From Caldisericota bacterium (GTDB taxonomy: Bacteria; Caldisericota; JANLFM01), in NCBI GenBank assembly GCA_024655865.1, contig JANLFM010000006.1, forward strand, positions 1 through 64,000: 64,000 nucleotides of DNA, in the 5' to 3' direction. A program made the position numbers and the translations under genes. The notes under the pieces were generated by a model. It saw only the letters and a list, made by a program, of their open reading frames with translations, was not told the DNA's origin and did not search any database. Positions 9,702 to 16,827 of the stretch are shown here, in pieces; within the stretch, counting starts at the first letter, position 1, and every line of letters begins with the position of its first letter.

Positions 9702-10919
9702 TTGCTCCACGCTCTCCAGGGTTGGATCAATCGCTTCAGGCATGCTCACGGCATGCAAGGCAGCGGAGACATCTTTTAATCCGTTTCCAGTGATAATCGC
9801 CACAACCTTATTCTTCTTTTCCACCATTCCCTCCCTTAATGCCTTAATCAACCCAGCCAGGCTGGCTACCCCAGCGGGCTCGCCAAAAACCCCGGATTCC
9901 TGGCCCAGAATCCTCATGGCCTCGAGGATCTCTTCATCAGTTACAGTGACCATTCTTCCCTCCCAGCGATAAAGGTCCCTCAGGGCCATGACTCCATTCC
10001 TGGGAATCCCCACCGAGATGGAGTCAGCAATAGTTTTGGGCTCTACTGGTTCTAAAGGCTTTCTGCTTTTCCAGGCGCGGTAAAGGGGAGCTGCGCCCTC
10101 GGCCTGAACACCGATAACCTGCGGCACACGCCCAATCCAACCAAGATGAAAGAGGTCAGCGAATCCCTTGAAAACTCCAGAGAGGATGCAGCCATCACCT
10201 ACAGAGACAAACACTTTATCCGGTACCTCCCAATTCAACTGTTCGGCAATCTCTAAGGCTACGGTCTTTTTTCCCTCCACTAAGTAAGGGTTATAGGCGG
10301 TGTTCCTGTTGTACCAACCAAACTTCCTGGAAGCCTCGATGCAGAGGTCAAAGGCCTGATCGTAAGAGCCCTTAACGGGGAAAATCCTTGCGCCAAAAAT
10401 TAGAAGTTGAGCGAGCTTAGCTTGAGGAGCAGTTTGGGGAACAAAAATATAGGATTTCAAGCCCAGTGAGGCTGCAACCCCTGCCCAGGAAGAGGCGGCG
10501 TTTCCCGTGGAAGCGCAGGTCACTTCGTGAGCTCCCCTTTCTAAAGCCTTGACGATTCCTACCGCCGAAGCCCGATCCTTAAGCGAAGCTGTGGGGTTGC
10601 GACCGTCGTCCTTGATATAGAGTCCTGGAAGCTCCAACTTCCTTCTCAGCCTAAAAGCGGGATAGAGGGGAGTCCATCCTACATGCAAAGGAGGAGTGGG
10701 GGAATCCTCCTTTATGGGAAGAAGGGGCCTGTACCTCCAGATGGAATAGTCACTATTCTTTGCCAGGCTCTCCTTCGAAATACGCTTTGAGACTTTATCG
10801 TAATCGTAAAGGACCTCAAGAATACCCGCATTTCCACAAAGCGGGCAGGTATATTCCACTTCTTGAGGCTCATATTCCCTCTGGCAGAGCACGCACTTCA
10901 GCGTTTTTACCTGATCCAT
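9687..10919 (-). CDS. thrC: threonine synthase-like PLP enzyme
   Basis: Fold-type II pyridoxal-phosphate enzyme, 410 residues from the chosen start. An N-terminal zinc ribbon (CxxC near residues 9-12 and 25-28) precedes the PLP-lysine motif 'NPTASLKDRAS' and the phosphate-binding 'STGNAAS' segment, as in the ThrC family that turns O-phosphohomoserine into threonine. The open frame runs further up to 10940, but that start would lie inside a terminator; the ATG at 10919 has a GGAGGTG SD six bases upstream. No other threonine-pathway gene is near. It sits after carbamate kinase and two carbamoyltransferases, so a degradative lyase role, like diaminopropionate ammonia-lyase, is possible. Confidence 0.85.
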   Translation of the reverse strand: MDQVKTLKCVLCQREYEPQEVEYTCPLCGNAGILEVLYDYDKVSKRISKESLAKNSDYSIWRYRPLLPIKEDSPTPPLHVGWTPLYPAFRLRRKLELPGLYIKDDGRNPTASLKDRASAVGIVKALERGAHEVTCASTGNAASSWAGVAASLGLKSYIFVPQTAPQAKLAQLLIFGARIFPVKGSYDQAFDLCIEASRKFGWYNRNTAYNPYLVEGKKTVALEIAEQLNWEVPDKVFVSVGDGCILSGVFKGFADLFHLGWIGRVPQVIGVQAEGAAPLYRAWKSRKPLEPVEPKTIADSISVGIPRNGVMALRDLYRWEGRMVTVTDEEILEAMRILGQESGVFGEPAGVASLAGLIKALREGMVEKKNKVVAIITGNGLKDVSAALHAVSMPEAIDPTLESVEQALKR

Positions 10920-10931
10920 CTTCACCTCCAG

Positions 10932-10970
10932 AAAAATCAAGAGGGCTGATCCCGGGGATCAGCCCTCTTG
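10932..10970 (-). terminator. rho-independent terminator after carbamate kinase
   Basis: A perfect 14-bp stem, CAAGAGGGCTGATC (10938-10951) with GATCAGCCCTCTTG (10957-10970), has a 5-nt loop and on the - strand runs into ATTTTTC. It lies just after the carbamate kinase stop and just before the SD of the threonine-synthase-like gene, so that gene would be expressed only by read-through unless it has its own promoter. Confidence 0.88.
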
Positions 10971-10978
10971 TTAAGACA

Positions 10979-11935
10979 CTATTTCGAGTCAGGCAAAATG
11001 TGGGTTCCGGTTTCTCCCCTTAGAGCGCGGGCGATATTTTCCGGGTTAGTAATAATCGCTTTCTTGCCGCCAGCCTCGAGGAACCAGATAATGGCCTGGA
11101 TCTTAGGAAGCATGCTCCCCTTAGCAAAGTGGCCTTCCTGCATATATTTTTTGGCTTCACTGACCGTCATTATGTCAATTGCCCGTTGATCCGGCTTATT
11201 GTAGTTGAGATAAACTTTTTCTACCGCGGTGGAAATGACAAAAAGTTCGGCTCCTACGGAGCGCGCTAAAAGGGAGGAGGCATAATCCTTGTCGATTACC
11301 GCGGCGACGCCCTTAAGGTTACCTTCTTCATCCTCAATTACAGGAATGCCGCCACCGCCAACTGTGATCGTGACCACACCGGCATCGATCAAGGTCTTAA
11401 CTGCCTCCAACTCCACGATCCGTTGCGGGATGGGGGAAGCAACTACCCTGCGCCAGCCTCTGCCTGCATCTTCCACAACTATCCACCCCTCTTTCTCAGC
11501 ACGCATCTTCGCTTCTTCCTCGGTCATAAATCCGCCGATGGGCTTGGTGGGATTTTTGAAGGAGGGGTCGTTGCGGTCTACTACGACTTGAGTTACCACG
11601 GTCGCAGCGTGCTTCTTTATTCCCCGGCGGAGGAATTCGTTCTGGAGGTTTTGCTGCAGGGCATAGCCGATAGCTCCCTGAGTATCGGCACCGCAAACAT
11701 CCAGAGGCACCTCGTGCATTCCCGCTACTTTATGGGCAATCTCCGAACGGCGTAAAACGAAGCCCACCTGTGGGCCATTCCCATGTCCAATGGCCACCGT
11801 CCAGCCTTCCTGAATCATGTCCGCAATGTAATAACAGGTTTCCTTCGCCGCCTGGTACTGGTCCTCTACGGTCTGGTGCTTTTCATCCTTGATCAGCGAA
11901 TTTCCTCCAATCGCTACCACAGCAACTTTGCTCAT
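10979..11935 (-). CDS. arcC: carbamate kinase
   Basis: Transfers phosphate from carbamoyl phosphate to ADP, giving ATP, CO2 and ammonia; the energy-yielding last step of arginine, agmatine, ureide and similar fermentations. The 318-residue length is standard. The amino-acid-kinase motifs are clear: 'VVAIGGNSL' at the N terminus, 'AIGHGNGPQVG' near residue 47-57, 'TVGGGGIPV' near 212 and 'VIDKDYASSLLA' near 235-246. SD GGAGAG lies before the ATG. It follows two carbamoyltransferase genes after 24 bp, which would supply carbamoyl phosphate by phosphorolysis of a carbamoylated substrate. Confidence 0.96.
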   Translation of the reverse strand: MSKVAVVAIGGNSLIKDEKHQTVEDQYQAAKETCYYIADMIQEGWTVAIGHGNGPQVGFVLRRSEIAHKVAGMHEVPLDVCGADTQGAIGYALQQNLQNEFLRRGIKKHAATVVTQVVVDRNDPSFKNPTKPIGGFMTEEEAKMRAEKEGWIVVEDAGRGWRRVVASPIPQRIVELEAVKTLIDAGVVTITVGGGGIPVIEDEEGNLKGVAAVIDKDYASSLLARSVGAELFVISTAVEKVYLNYNKPDQRAIDIMTVSEAKKYMQEGHFAKGSMLPKIQAIIWFLEAGGKKAIITNPENIARALRGETGTHILPDSK

Positions 11936-11959
11936 AGAAAGAATCTCTCCTTTAAAGAA

Positions 11960-13003
11960 TTATTTTTCGCGAACACCCATAGTGAGGGCCATAATCGCCT
12001 TTTGTACGTGTAACCTGTTCTCTGCTACCTCGTAAATAATGGAATTGGGACCGGAGGCCACTTCGTCCGTGACCTCATGTCCCCGATCCACGGGCATGGG
12101 ATGAATGAAGAGACCCTTTCCTTCCCGCGTGAGTTTCATTTTCTTGGCATCACAAATCCAGTCCGTATATTTCAGGGCTCTTTCGATCTCCCCCTGCTTA
12201 TCAAACTCCCCGTTGCGGTAGGCATTGGGACTCATCCAATTACGAGAGTAGACTACGTCAGCATCCTGGTACCCCTCCACGGGATCGTGAATGATCTCGA
12301 AGGCCGAATTATTCATGCGGCAGTTAGCTTTAACAGCTTCAATCACTTCCGGGTCGAGATCGTATCCTTCAGGATAGGCCAGAGTGACATCCATGCCGAA
12401 ACGGGAGGAGATCAGCAAGTTTTCTTGAACGGAACACCAGGAACGAGCGAGGGCTCCGTGTCCCCAGATCATGAGCAGCCTCTTTTTCTTCAGGTTTTTG
12501 CCCAGGTTGTTGCGCAAACCCATGATGTCCGCAAGACCCTGGCAGGGATGGAACTTGTCGTCCGCCATGTTGATGATCGGGATGCTGGACCAGTAAGCGT
12601 ATTCCTTGAGGAGAGCATCGCCTTCACCATAAGCGGAAATTTTATCCTCAAGAATCCTTATCCCCATACCCACCGCATATCGGCTCATCACCTTCGCGGC
12701 GTCTTCAACGGTCTCCCCTGCAGTGGTAGCGGTTTTCAGCCTCATGGCCTTGGGCTCCAGAAATTGAGCGTGTCCTCCCAATTCTGTGGCCGCACACTCG
12801 AAGGACTGGCGTGTGCGCACTGAAGGGTTATAAAAGAACATGAAGAAGGTGCGGTTGCGCAGACAGTTAGAATAAGGATGATCGAAGCGGTGAACTTTCA
12901 TTTCCTCCGCCAGATCGAGAACCTTCTCTAAATCCTCCAGCTTCCAGTCCTGAGTACAAATTAAATCCTTGTTGTAGAGTCCCTTATCGATGGGTTCCAC
13001 CAT
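11960..13003 (-). CDS. knotted carbamoyltransferase family protein (paralogue 2)
   Basis: Aspartate/ornithine carbamoyltransferase superfamily, 347 residues. The carbamoyl-phosphate loop reads 'NPSVRTRQSFE' near residue 54 (STRT variant) and 'HPCQG' lies near 152. The C terminus 'AENRLHVQKAIMALTM' resembles that of N-acetylornithine carbamoyltransferase, a knotted enzyme. The usual HCLP motif is changed to 'HPMP', losing its cysteine, and the domain linking the second-substrate site differs from its neighbour ('IWGHGALARSW'). Starts 2 bp after the paralogue's stop with SD TGAGGT. With carbamate kinase next, it probably works in the phosphorolytic, catabolic direction, alone or as part of a heteromer. 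Substrate unknown. Confidence 0.85.
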   Translation of the reverse strand: MVEPIDKGLYNKDLICTQDWKLEDLEKVLDLAEEMKVHRFDHPYSNCLRNRTFFMFFYNPSVRTRQSFECAATELGGHAQFLEPKAMRLKTATTAGETVEDAAKVMSRYAVGMGIRILEDKISAYGEGDALLKEYAYWSSIPIINMADDKFHPCQGLADIMGLRNNLGKNLKKKRLLMIWGHGALARSWCSVQENLLISSRFGMDVTLAYPEGYDLDPEVIEAVKANCRMNNSAFEIIHDPVEGYQDADVVYSRNWMSPNAYRNGEFDKQGEIERALKYTDWICDAKKMKLTREGKGLFIHPMPVDRGHEVTDEVASGPNSIIYEVAENRLHVQKAIMALTMGVREK

Positions 13004-13005
13004 AT

Positions 13006-14049
13006 TTACCTCATAGTCAGGGCCATGATGGCCTTCTGCACATGGAGCCTGTTCTCCGCCTGGTCAAAGACCACGGATTGAGGCCCGTCGATCACGTCGT
13101 CCGTAACCTCAAAACCTCGATCGCAGGGCAAGCAGTGCATATATATGGCATCCTGTTTAGCGTTCTTCATCATCCTGGAATCGCAAATCCAGTGCTTATT
13201 GGCGTCGAAAAGCTCCTGGGTTTTCTCCAGATCGGGCTTGGGGGAGAAGGGTGGGATGTTCCACTTTGAGGTCCAGGCCTTGGGGTAAACGACGTCCGCA
13301 TCCTTGAAGGCTTCCGCCATATCATTGGAGATCTCGAAGGAGCCGCCGTATTTGCGCACGTTTTCTCTGACAGCGTCCAGGATGTTATCATCCAGCTCCA
13401 GCCCTTTAGGGTGCGCCAGAACGATGTCCATCCCGAATTTGGAAGCTACGGAAATCGCAGAGTGAGGGACAGCCAGGGGCTTTTCCACTGATGGTGAGTA
13501 AGCCCAGGACATAACGAATTTCTTTCCTCTTAAATCTCCCAGCTTTTCCATCATGGTCATAATGTCCGCCATCCCCTGACAGGGGTGATAAATGTCATCC
13601 TCCATGTTGATCACGGGAACGGATGCCCAGTGTGCAAATTCCCGGATCATGTAATCCGCCTTTCCGTAGACCCAGCCTACAGGTTCTCCATAGCAGCGAA
13701 TAGCAATCCCGTGTCCCATGCGGGAGAGGGTTCGGGCGACATCGGAAACCCGTTCTGTGGAGTAGGCTTTCTCCATTCCCGCCAGAGCGGGGGAGTAGAT
13801 TTTGGAGGGGTCCAGGAAGTGAGCGTGCCCTCCCAACTGGGTCATGCCGGCTTCGAAGGAATTCCGCGTGCGCAGGGACTGGTTGTAGAAAATCATGAAT
13901 AAGGTCTTGCTCCTCAGAAGTTCGTGGGGTTCGCCAACTGCAAACTTACGCTTCAAGTCAAAAGCAACCTCAAGGATGGTCTCCAGCTCCTCTTTGGTGT
14001 ACTCTAAATCCGTGATCCAATCTCTTCCCCTGAAGGAATCGGTCTTCAT
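13006..14049 (-). CDS. knotted carbamoyltransferase family protein (paralogue 1; N-acetylornithine carbamoyltransferase/YgeW-like)
   Basis: Carbamoyltransferase of 347 residues. Motifs: 'NQSLRTRNSFE' (phosphate loop), 'HPCQGMADIM', 'SWAYSPSVEKPL' (matching the knotted-family loop seen in E. coli YgeW) and an intact 'HCLPCDRG'. The carbamylated-lysine position of N-acetylornithine carbamoyltransferase, as I align it, is Glu here, so the substrate is probably not N-acetylornithine. First gene of the run after a strong promoter and an inverted-repeat operator. A GTG lies one codon upstream (14052), but the GGAGAG SD is better spaced for the ATG at 14049. Confidence 0.87.
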   Translation of the reverse strand: MKTDSFRGRDWITDLEYTKEELETILEVAFDLKRKFAVGEPHELLRSKTLFMIFYNQSLRTRNSFEAGMTQLGGHAHFLDPSKIYSPALAGMEKAYSTERVSDVARTLSRMGHGIAIRCYGEPVGWVYGKADYMIREFAHWASVPVINMEDDIYHPCQGMADIMTMMEKLGDLRGKKFVMSWAYSPSVEKPLAVPHSAISVASKFGMDIVLAHPKGLELDDNILDAVRENVRKYGGSFEISNDMAEAFKDADVVYPKAWTSKWNIPPFSPKPDLEKTQELFDANKHWICDSRMMKNAKQDAIYMHCLPCDRGFEVTDDVIDGPQSVVFDQAENRLHVQKAIMALTMR

Positions 14050-14098
14050 CACTTTCTCTCCTTTCTGCTTCTGATTTTTCAGACCATTCCAGAGTTAC

Positions 14099-14164
14099 GA
14101 CAAATTTTAATTACAAATTTGTCATTTGTCAGACATCATACAAAGAGGGCTCCCAAACTGTCAA
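14099..14164 (-). promoter_or_regulatory. promoter and operator of the carbamoyltransferase operon
   Basis: On the - strand TTGACA (14164-14159), an 18-bp spacer and TATGAT (14140-14135) form a good sigma70-type promoter. Just downstream is a perfect 9-bp inverted repeat, GACAAATTT (14099-14107) and AAATTTGTC (14115-14123), 7 bp apart, and a direct repeat TTTGTCA-TTTGTCA (14118-14131). The repeat overlaps the expected transcription start, so a bound regulator, presumably the adjacent GntR protein, would block transcription. Confidence 0.8.
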
Positions 14165-14168
14165 CAAT

Positions 14169-14927
14169 TCAGCTTCCGGAGGGTGGACGGCGAATCACGT
14201 GAAATTTGAAGAACTCTCGCACAAAGTAGTTCAGGGAGTACCCTAACTTCTCCCCGTCCCTGGTAAAGAGCGTCTCCTCAAGAAGCAGGATGGGAGTCTG
14301 AGGGGGTATTCTCAACTTGCGCGCCAGATTTCGGGGGCAGTTCGTGGGAATGATGTTAGCGCGGGCGTATGAAACGGGAACTTTCTTCTCCAAAACATAA
14401 TCCAGCGCTGAACCGCGGAAGTTAGCTTTTAAATCCTCCCAATCTACATATTTTCCCAGAAGCACATCGAACATATAGGCTACAGGGCGATCAGCTGTAG
14501 TTTTAATCCTGGAGATGGTGATTACCATTTCGTTCTTGGAGACTCCTAACTTCTCCTGGATCGCCCTGTCGGCCTTGGAGAGGGAAAGCTTCAAATCCTT
14601 CGTCCCCGCCTCTAATCCGTACCTTTGCGCCAGACTGTCAAGACTTTCCAGGGTTTCCAGCCCGGTTTCTATAACGCGTGGACGGTTTTCCTTAATGAAG
14701 GTGCCCAAGCCTCTTTTTCGGGAAATTAACCCCTCTTCCTCAAAAACCCGGAGAGCCTCCCTTAAGGTAGAGCGCGATATCCCTAACTCCCTTGCCAGTA
14801 CGGGCTCGGAGGGGAGCTTTTCTCCTGGTTTAAAGTAACCCTGTTCGATGAGGTCGAGTAGTCTTTCCTCCACAAGCAGGTAAAGCGGACGGGTATCCAA
14901 TTTTAGTTTTTTCCTGTTCAACTCCAT
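14169..14927 (-). CDS. GntR-family transcriptional regulator (HutC/UTRA type)
   Basis: DNA-binding regulator of 252 residues. The N-terminal winged helix contains 'LARELGISRSTLREALR' near residues 45-61 and the wing 'GLGTFI' near 80. The C-terminal part, with 'ISRIKTTADRPVAYM' and 'LLLEETLFTRDGEKLGYS', is the UTRA ligand-binding domain that senses a small metabolite. It lies directly upstream of and in line with the carbamoyltransferase genes, each having its own promoter, so it probably represses them and is relieved by the pathway substrate. Inverted repeats lie in both promoters. Confidence 0.93.
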   Translation of the reverse strand: MELNRKKLKLDTRPLYLLVEERLLDLIEQGYFKPGEKLPSEPVLARELGISRSTLREALRVFEEEGLISRKRGLGTFIKENRPRVIETGLETLESLDSLAQRYGLEAGTKDLKLSLSKADRAIQEKLGVSKNEMVITISRIKTTADRPVAYMFDVLLGKYVDWEDLKANFRGSALDYVLEKKVPVSYARANIIPTNCPRNLARKLRIPPQTPILLLEETLFTRDGEKLGYSLNYFVREFFKFHVIRRPPSGS

Positions 14928-14931
14928 GACC

Positions 14932-14972
14932 TTGACTTTTTCAAGTTATAAAATAAAAGCAAGAAAAGTCAA
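14932..14972 (-). promoter_or_regulatory. promoter of the GntR gene with flanking inverted repeat
   Basis: On the - strand TTGACT (14972-14967), a 16-bp spacer and TATAAC (14950-14945) precede the ATG by 17 bases. TTGACTTTTTC (14932-14942) and GAAAAGTCAA (14963-14972) form an imperfect inverted repeat that brackets the -10 element, a plausible autoregulatory operator. Its sequence differs from the repeat in the next promoter. Confidence 0.65.
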
Positions 14973-15051
14973 CAGCTCTTTTTCTGGGCGCTATTCATCT
15001 TTCATTTATCTTTCCGGGGAGCAGGGGCCTGTTTTTGGGAACGCCGGGCTT

Positions 15052-16827
15052 CTATTCCCCGAGTTTCTTTAAAACCTTCGCTTTCAGCTTTTCGCCTTCC
15101 ACTAAGCCAGTGGCGAGTAGCTTGCCGTTTAAGTAGATCCCCCAAAAAGGAAAACCGGACAGTCCTTCTTTGCTTGAGACAATGTGCTCTCTGATTTCCA
15201 CCATTCCTTCGGGGAAGTCCAGCTTTTCTATGGCTTCACGGTAATTTTTAATCAGGTAGGAGCAGTATGGAGGAAGAATGGCCTCTAAGATATTTTTTTC
15301 CCTCCTTTCCCTGGTTTTGACAACTGTTGGTGAAAAGCTCACCTGGGCGCCTTTCGGGCTGTAAAGAGAGAGCTTCCATGAGCCCCTTTGGGCGACCACT
15401 TTAAATCCCAGGTGTTCTAAAAAGCCCGGAGGGATTAAGCTCTTGTGTGCTAAAGCACAAATTCCTGATTTGTCCTCAGAGACTTTGATGGCCAGTTCAA
15501 CCAGAGAACGTCCTAACCCTCGCTTCCTCTTTTCTTTCCTGAGCATGAGACAGGCAATGTGCACCAGATTCTCTCCTTCTATGGGAAAGGTGGCTTCCGC
15601 GGTGGGTCCCAGGATCATCCCGCCCTGGATCCCCTCCTCGTCAGCAGCCTGAAAGAATCGCCATCCCTTACTCATTGAAGTGCGCAAGAACTCCTTACAT
15701 TCAGGAAGCGTCTCCGTGCAGAAGGAGCAGAATCCTGCTGCATCTTCTTTGTATTCCTGAAAATTCATAGTTGATACCGGGGATGGAGTTCTCCCTTTTT
15801 CACCGCTCTCATCGGCCAGAATCTCTTTTTCCGGAGTGGGCTTCTTTTTGGATTTTGCCAGGCTGAGGAAAAGGAGAAGGTTCTTAAGGCTGGTTATTGC
15901 CTCTCCAATACCCACCCTAAAAACGGGCTTCATTGGCTGAAGGAGGTAGCTACGAGCTTTTGGGAGAAAAAGGTAGTTTAATAAAGGTACAGTGGCGTTG
16001 GCAAAAGGCAGGGAGAATATTATCCCCAGAACCGGACCTAAAAAGAGCCTCAAGGGAGCGGAAAGAAGTCCCCCCAGAAATCCGTAAACCAGCTTACCCC
16101 TGAGCGTGAGGGGCGTGGTCCCCGCCATAGGGACTAGGAAGACGGCAAAAAATATGCTGTCGTTGGCAAAAAGCTGTGCAGGCAGAGGAACCTTAGAGAA
16201 GAGGAGAAAAAAGGAAGAACCCAAAAGATATGAGAGCGTTACTGCCGAGTCAAGGCTATTCCTCAAGGCCAAAAAGATTGCCCCAAGCAAAATGGCAAGA
16301 AGGGAATAGCTTCCCAGCGCCTGGTTCCCGGAACTTAAAAGGAAGAGCTCATACCATGATTTTGCCCGGATAACCGTTTGACCGGTCTCCTCCAGTGAAG
16401 GCCAGCTATAGCTTAACGCTCCCGGAAAAATAAAAAAGATAAGGATTAAGGCCAGGATCAGGGGTGAAAAAATGCTTCTCCCCAACCCTCCAGGGATTGT
16501 TTTCCCTAAAAGGACAGTAAGTGCGGCCACAAGCACCGGGATGTAAAGGGGGGCTGAAGGAGGAAGAACAAGGGCCGAAAGCATGCCCATGGATATAGCC
16601 CAGCCGTCGTCCAGGGAGAAACTTTGAGAGAGGGCAAAAGAAAAAACTATCTCTGCACAAGCCGCCCCCAGGGCAGAGATCAAGAGGAAAAGGAGAGAGG
16701 GCCCGATGCCGTAAGAAAGGGCTCCGGCCACAAAAGCCGGGGCTAAGGCCACGATCAAATCCCAGTTGCTCTTATAGTAGTTCTTCCCAAAAATGTGAGG
16801 GGGGAAAGCAGTGGACCTTTTTCTCAT
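15052..16827 (-). CDS. RnfD/NqrB-like membrane protein fused to a GNAT acetyltransferase and YoaP-like module
   Basis: 591-residue protein in three parts. Residues about 20-325 form a multi-pass RnfD/NqrB-like membrane domain with 'GGLGRSIFSP' (112-121) and 'TLRGKLVYGF' (241-250). The FMN-threonine site, usually Dxx(S/T)GAT, reads 'EETGQT' with Thr151, so covalent flavin is possible but uncertain. A linker (326-353) leads to a GNAT domain with acetyl-CoA loop 'RKRGLGRS' (434-441) and CSFC (367-370), then a thioredoxin-like tail (500-591) with 'PPYCSYL'. The last two parts follow the layout of Bacillus YoaP. The open frame runs to 16917, but ATG at 16827 overlaps the RnfC-like stop as ATGA. 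The internal Met354 has no SD, so a true fusion is likely. Confidence 0.82.
   Translation of the reverse strand: MRKRSTAFPPHIFGKNYYKSNWDLIVALAPAFVAGALSYGIGPSLLFLLISALGAACAEIVFSFALSQSFSLDDGWAISMGMLSALVLPPSAPLYIPVLVAALTVLLGKTIPGGLGRSIFSPLILALILIFFIFPGALSYSWPSLEETGQTVIRAKSWYELFLLSSGNQALGSYSLLAILLGAIFLALRNSLDSAVTLSYLLGSSFFLLFSKVPLPAQLFANDSIFFAVFLVPMAGTTPLTLRGKLVYGFLGGLLSAPLRLFLGPVLGIIFSLPFANATVPLLNYLFLPKARSYLLQPMKPVFRVGIGEAITSLKNLLLFLSLAKSKKKPTPEKEILADESGEKGRTPSPVSTMNFQEYKEDAAGFCSFCTETLPECKEFLRTSMSKGWRFFQAADEEGIQGGMILGPTAEATFPIEGENLVHIACLMLRKEKRKRGLGRSLVELAIKVSEDKSGICALAHKSLIPPGFLEHLGFKVVAQRGSWKLSLYSPKGAQVSFSPTVVKTRERREKNILEAILPPYCSYLIKNYREAIEKLDFPEGMVEIREHIVSSKEGLSGFPFWGIYLNGKLLATGLVEGEKLKAKVLKKLGE

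Noticed and set aside
12077-12823. 248-codon open frame on the + strand
   Set aside because: It lies wholly opposite the carbamoyltransferase gene, whose motifs are clear, and its translation shows no recognisable domain.
15052-15768. Separate acetyltransferase gene starting at the internal Met354
   Set aside because: No Shine-Dalgarno or -10 element precedes this Met and the frame is continuous with the membrane domain, so a fusion is the simpler reading.
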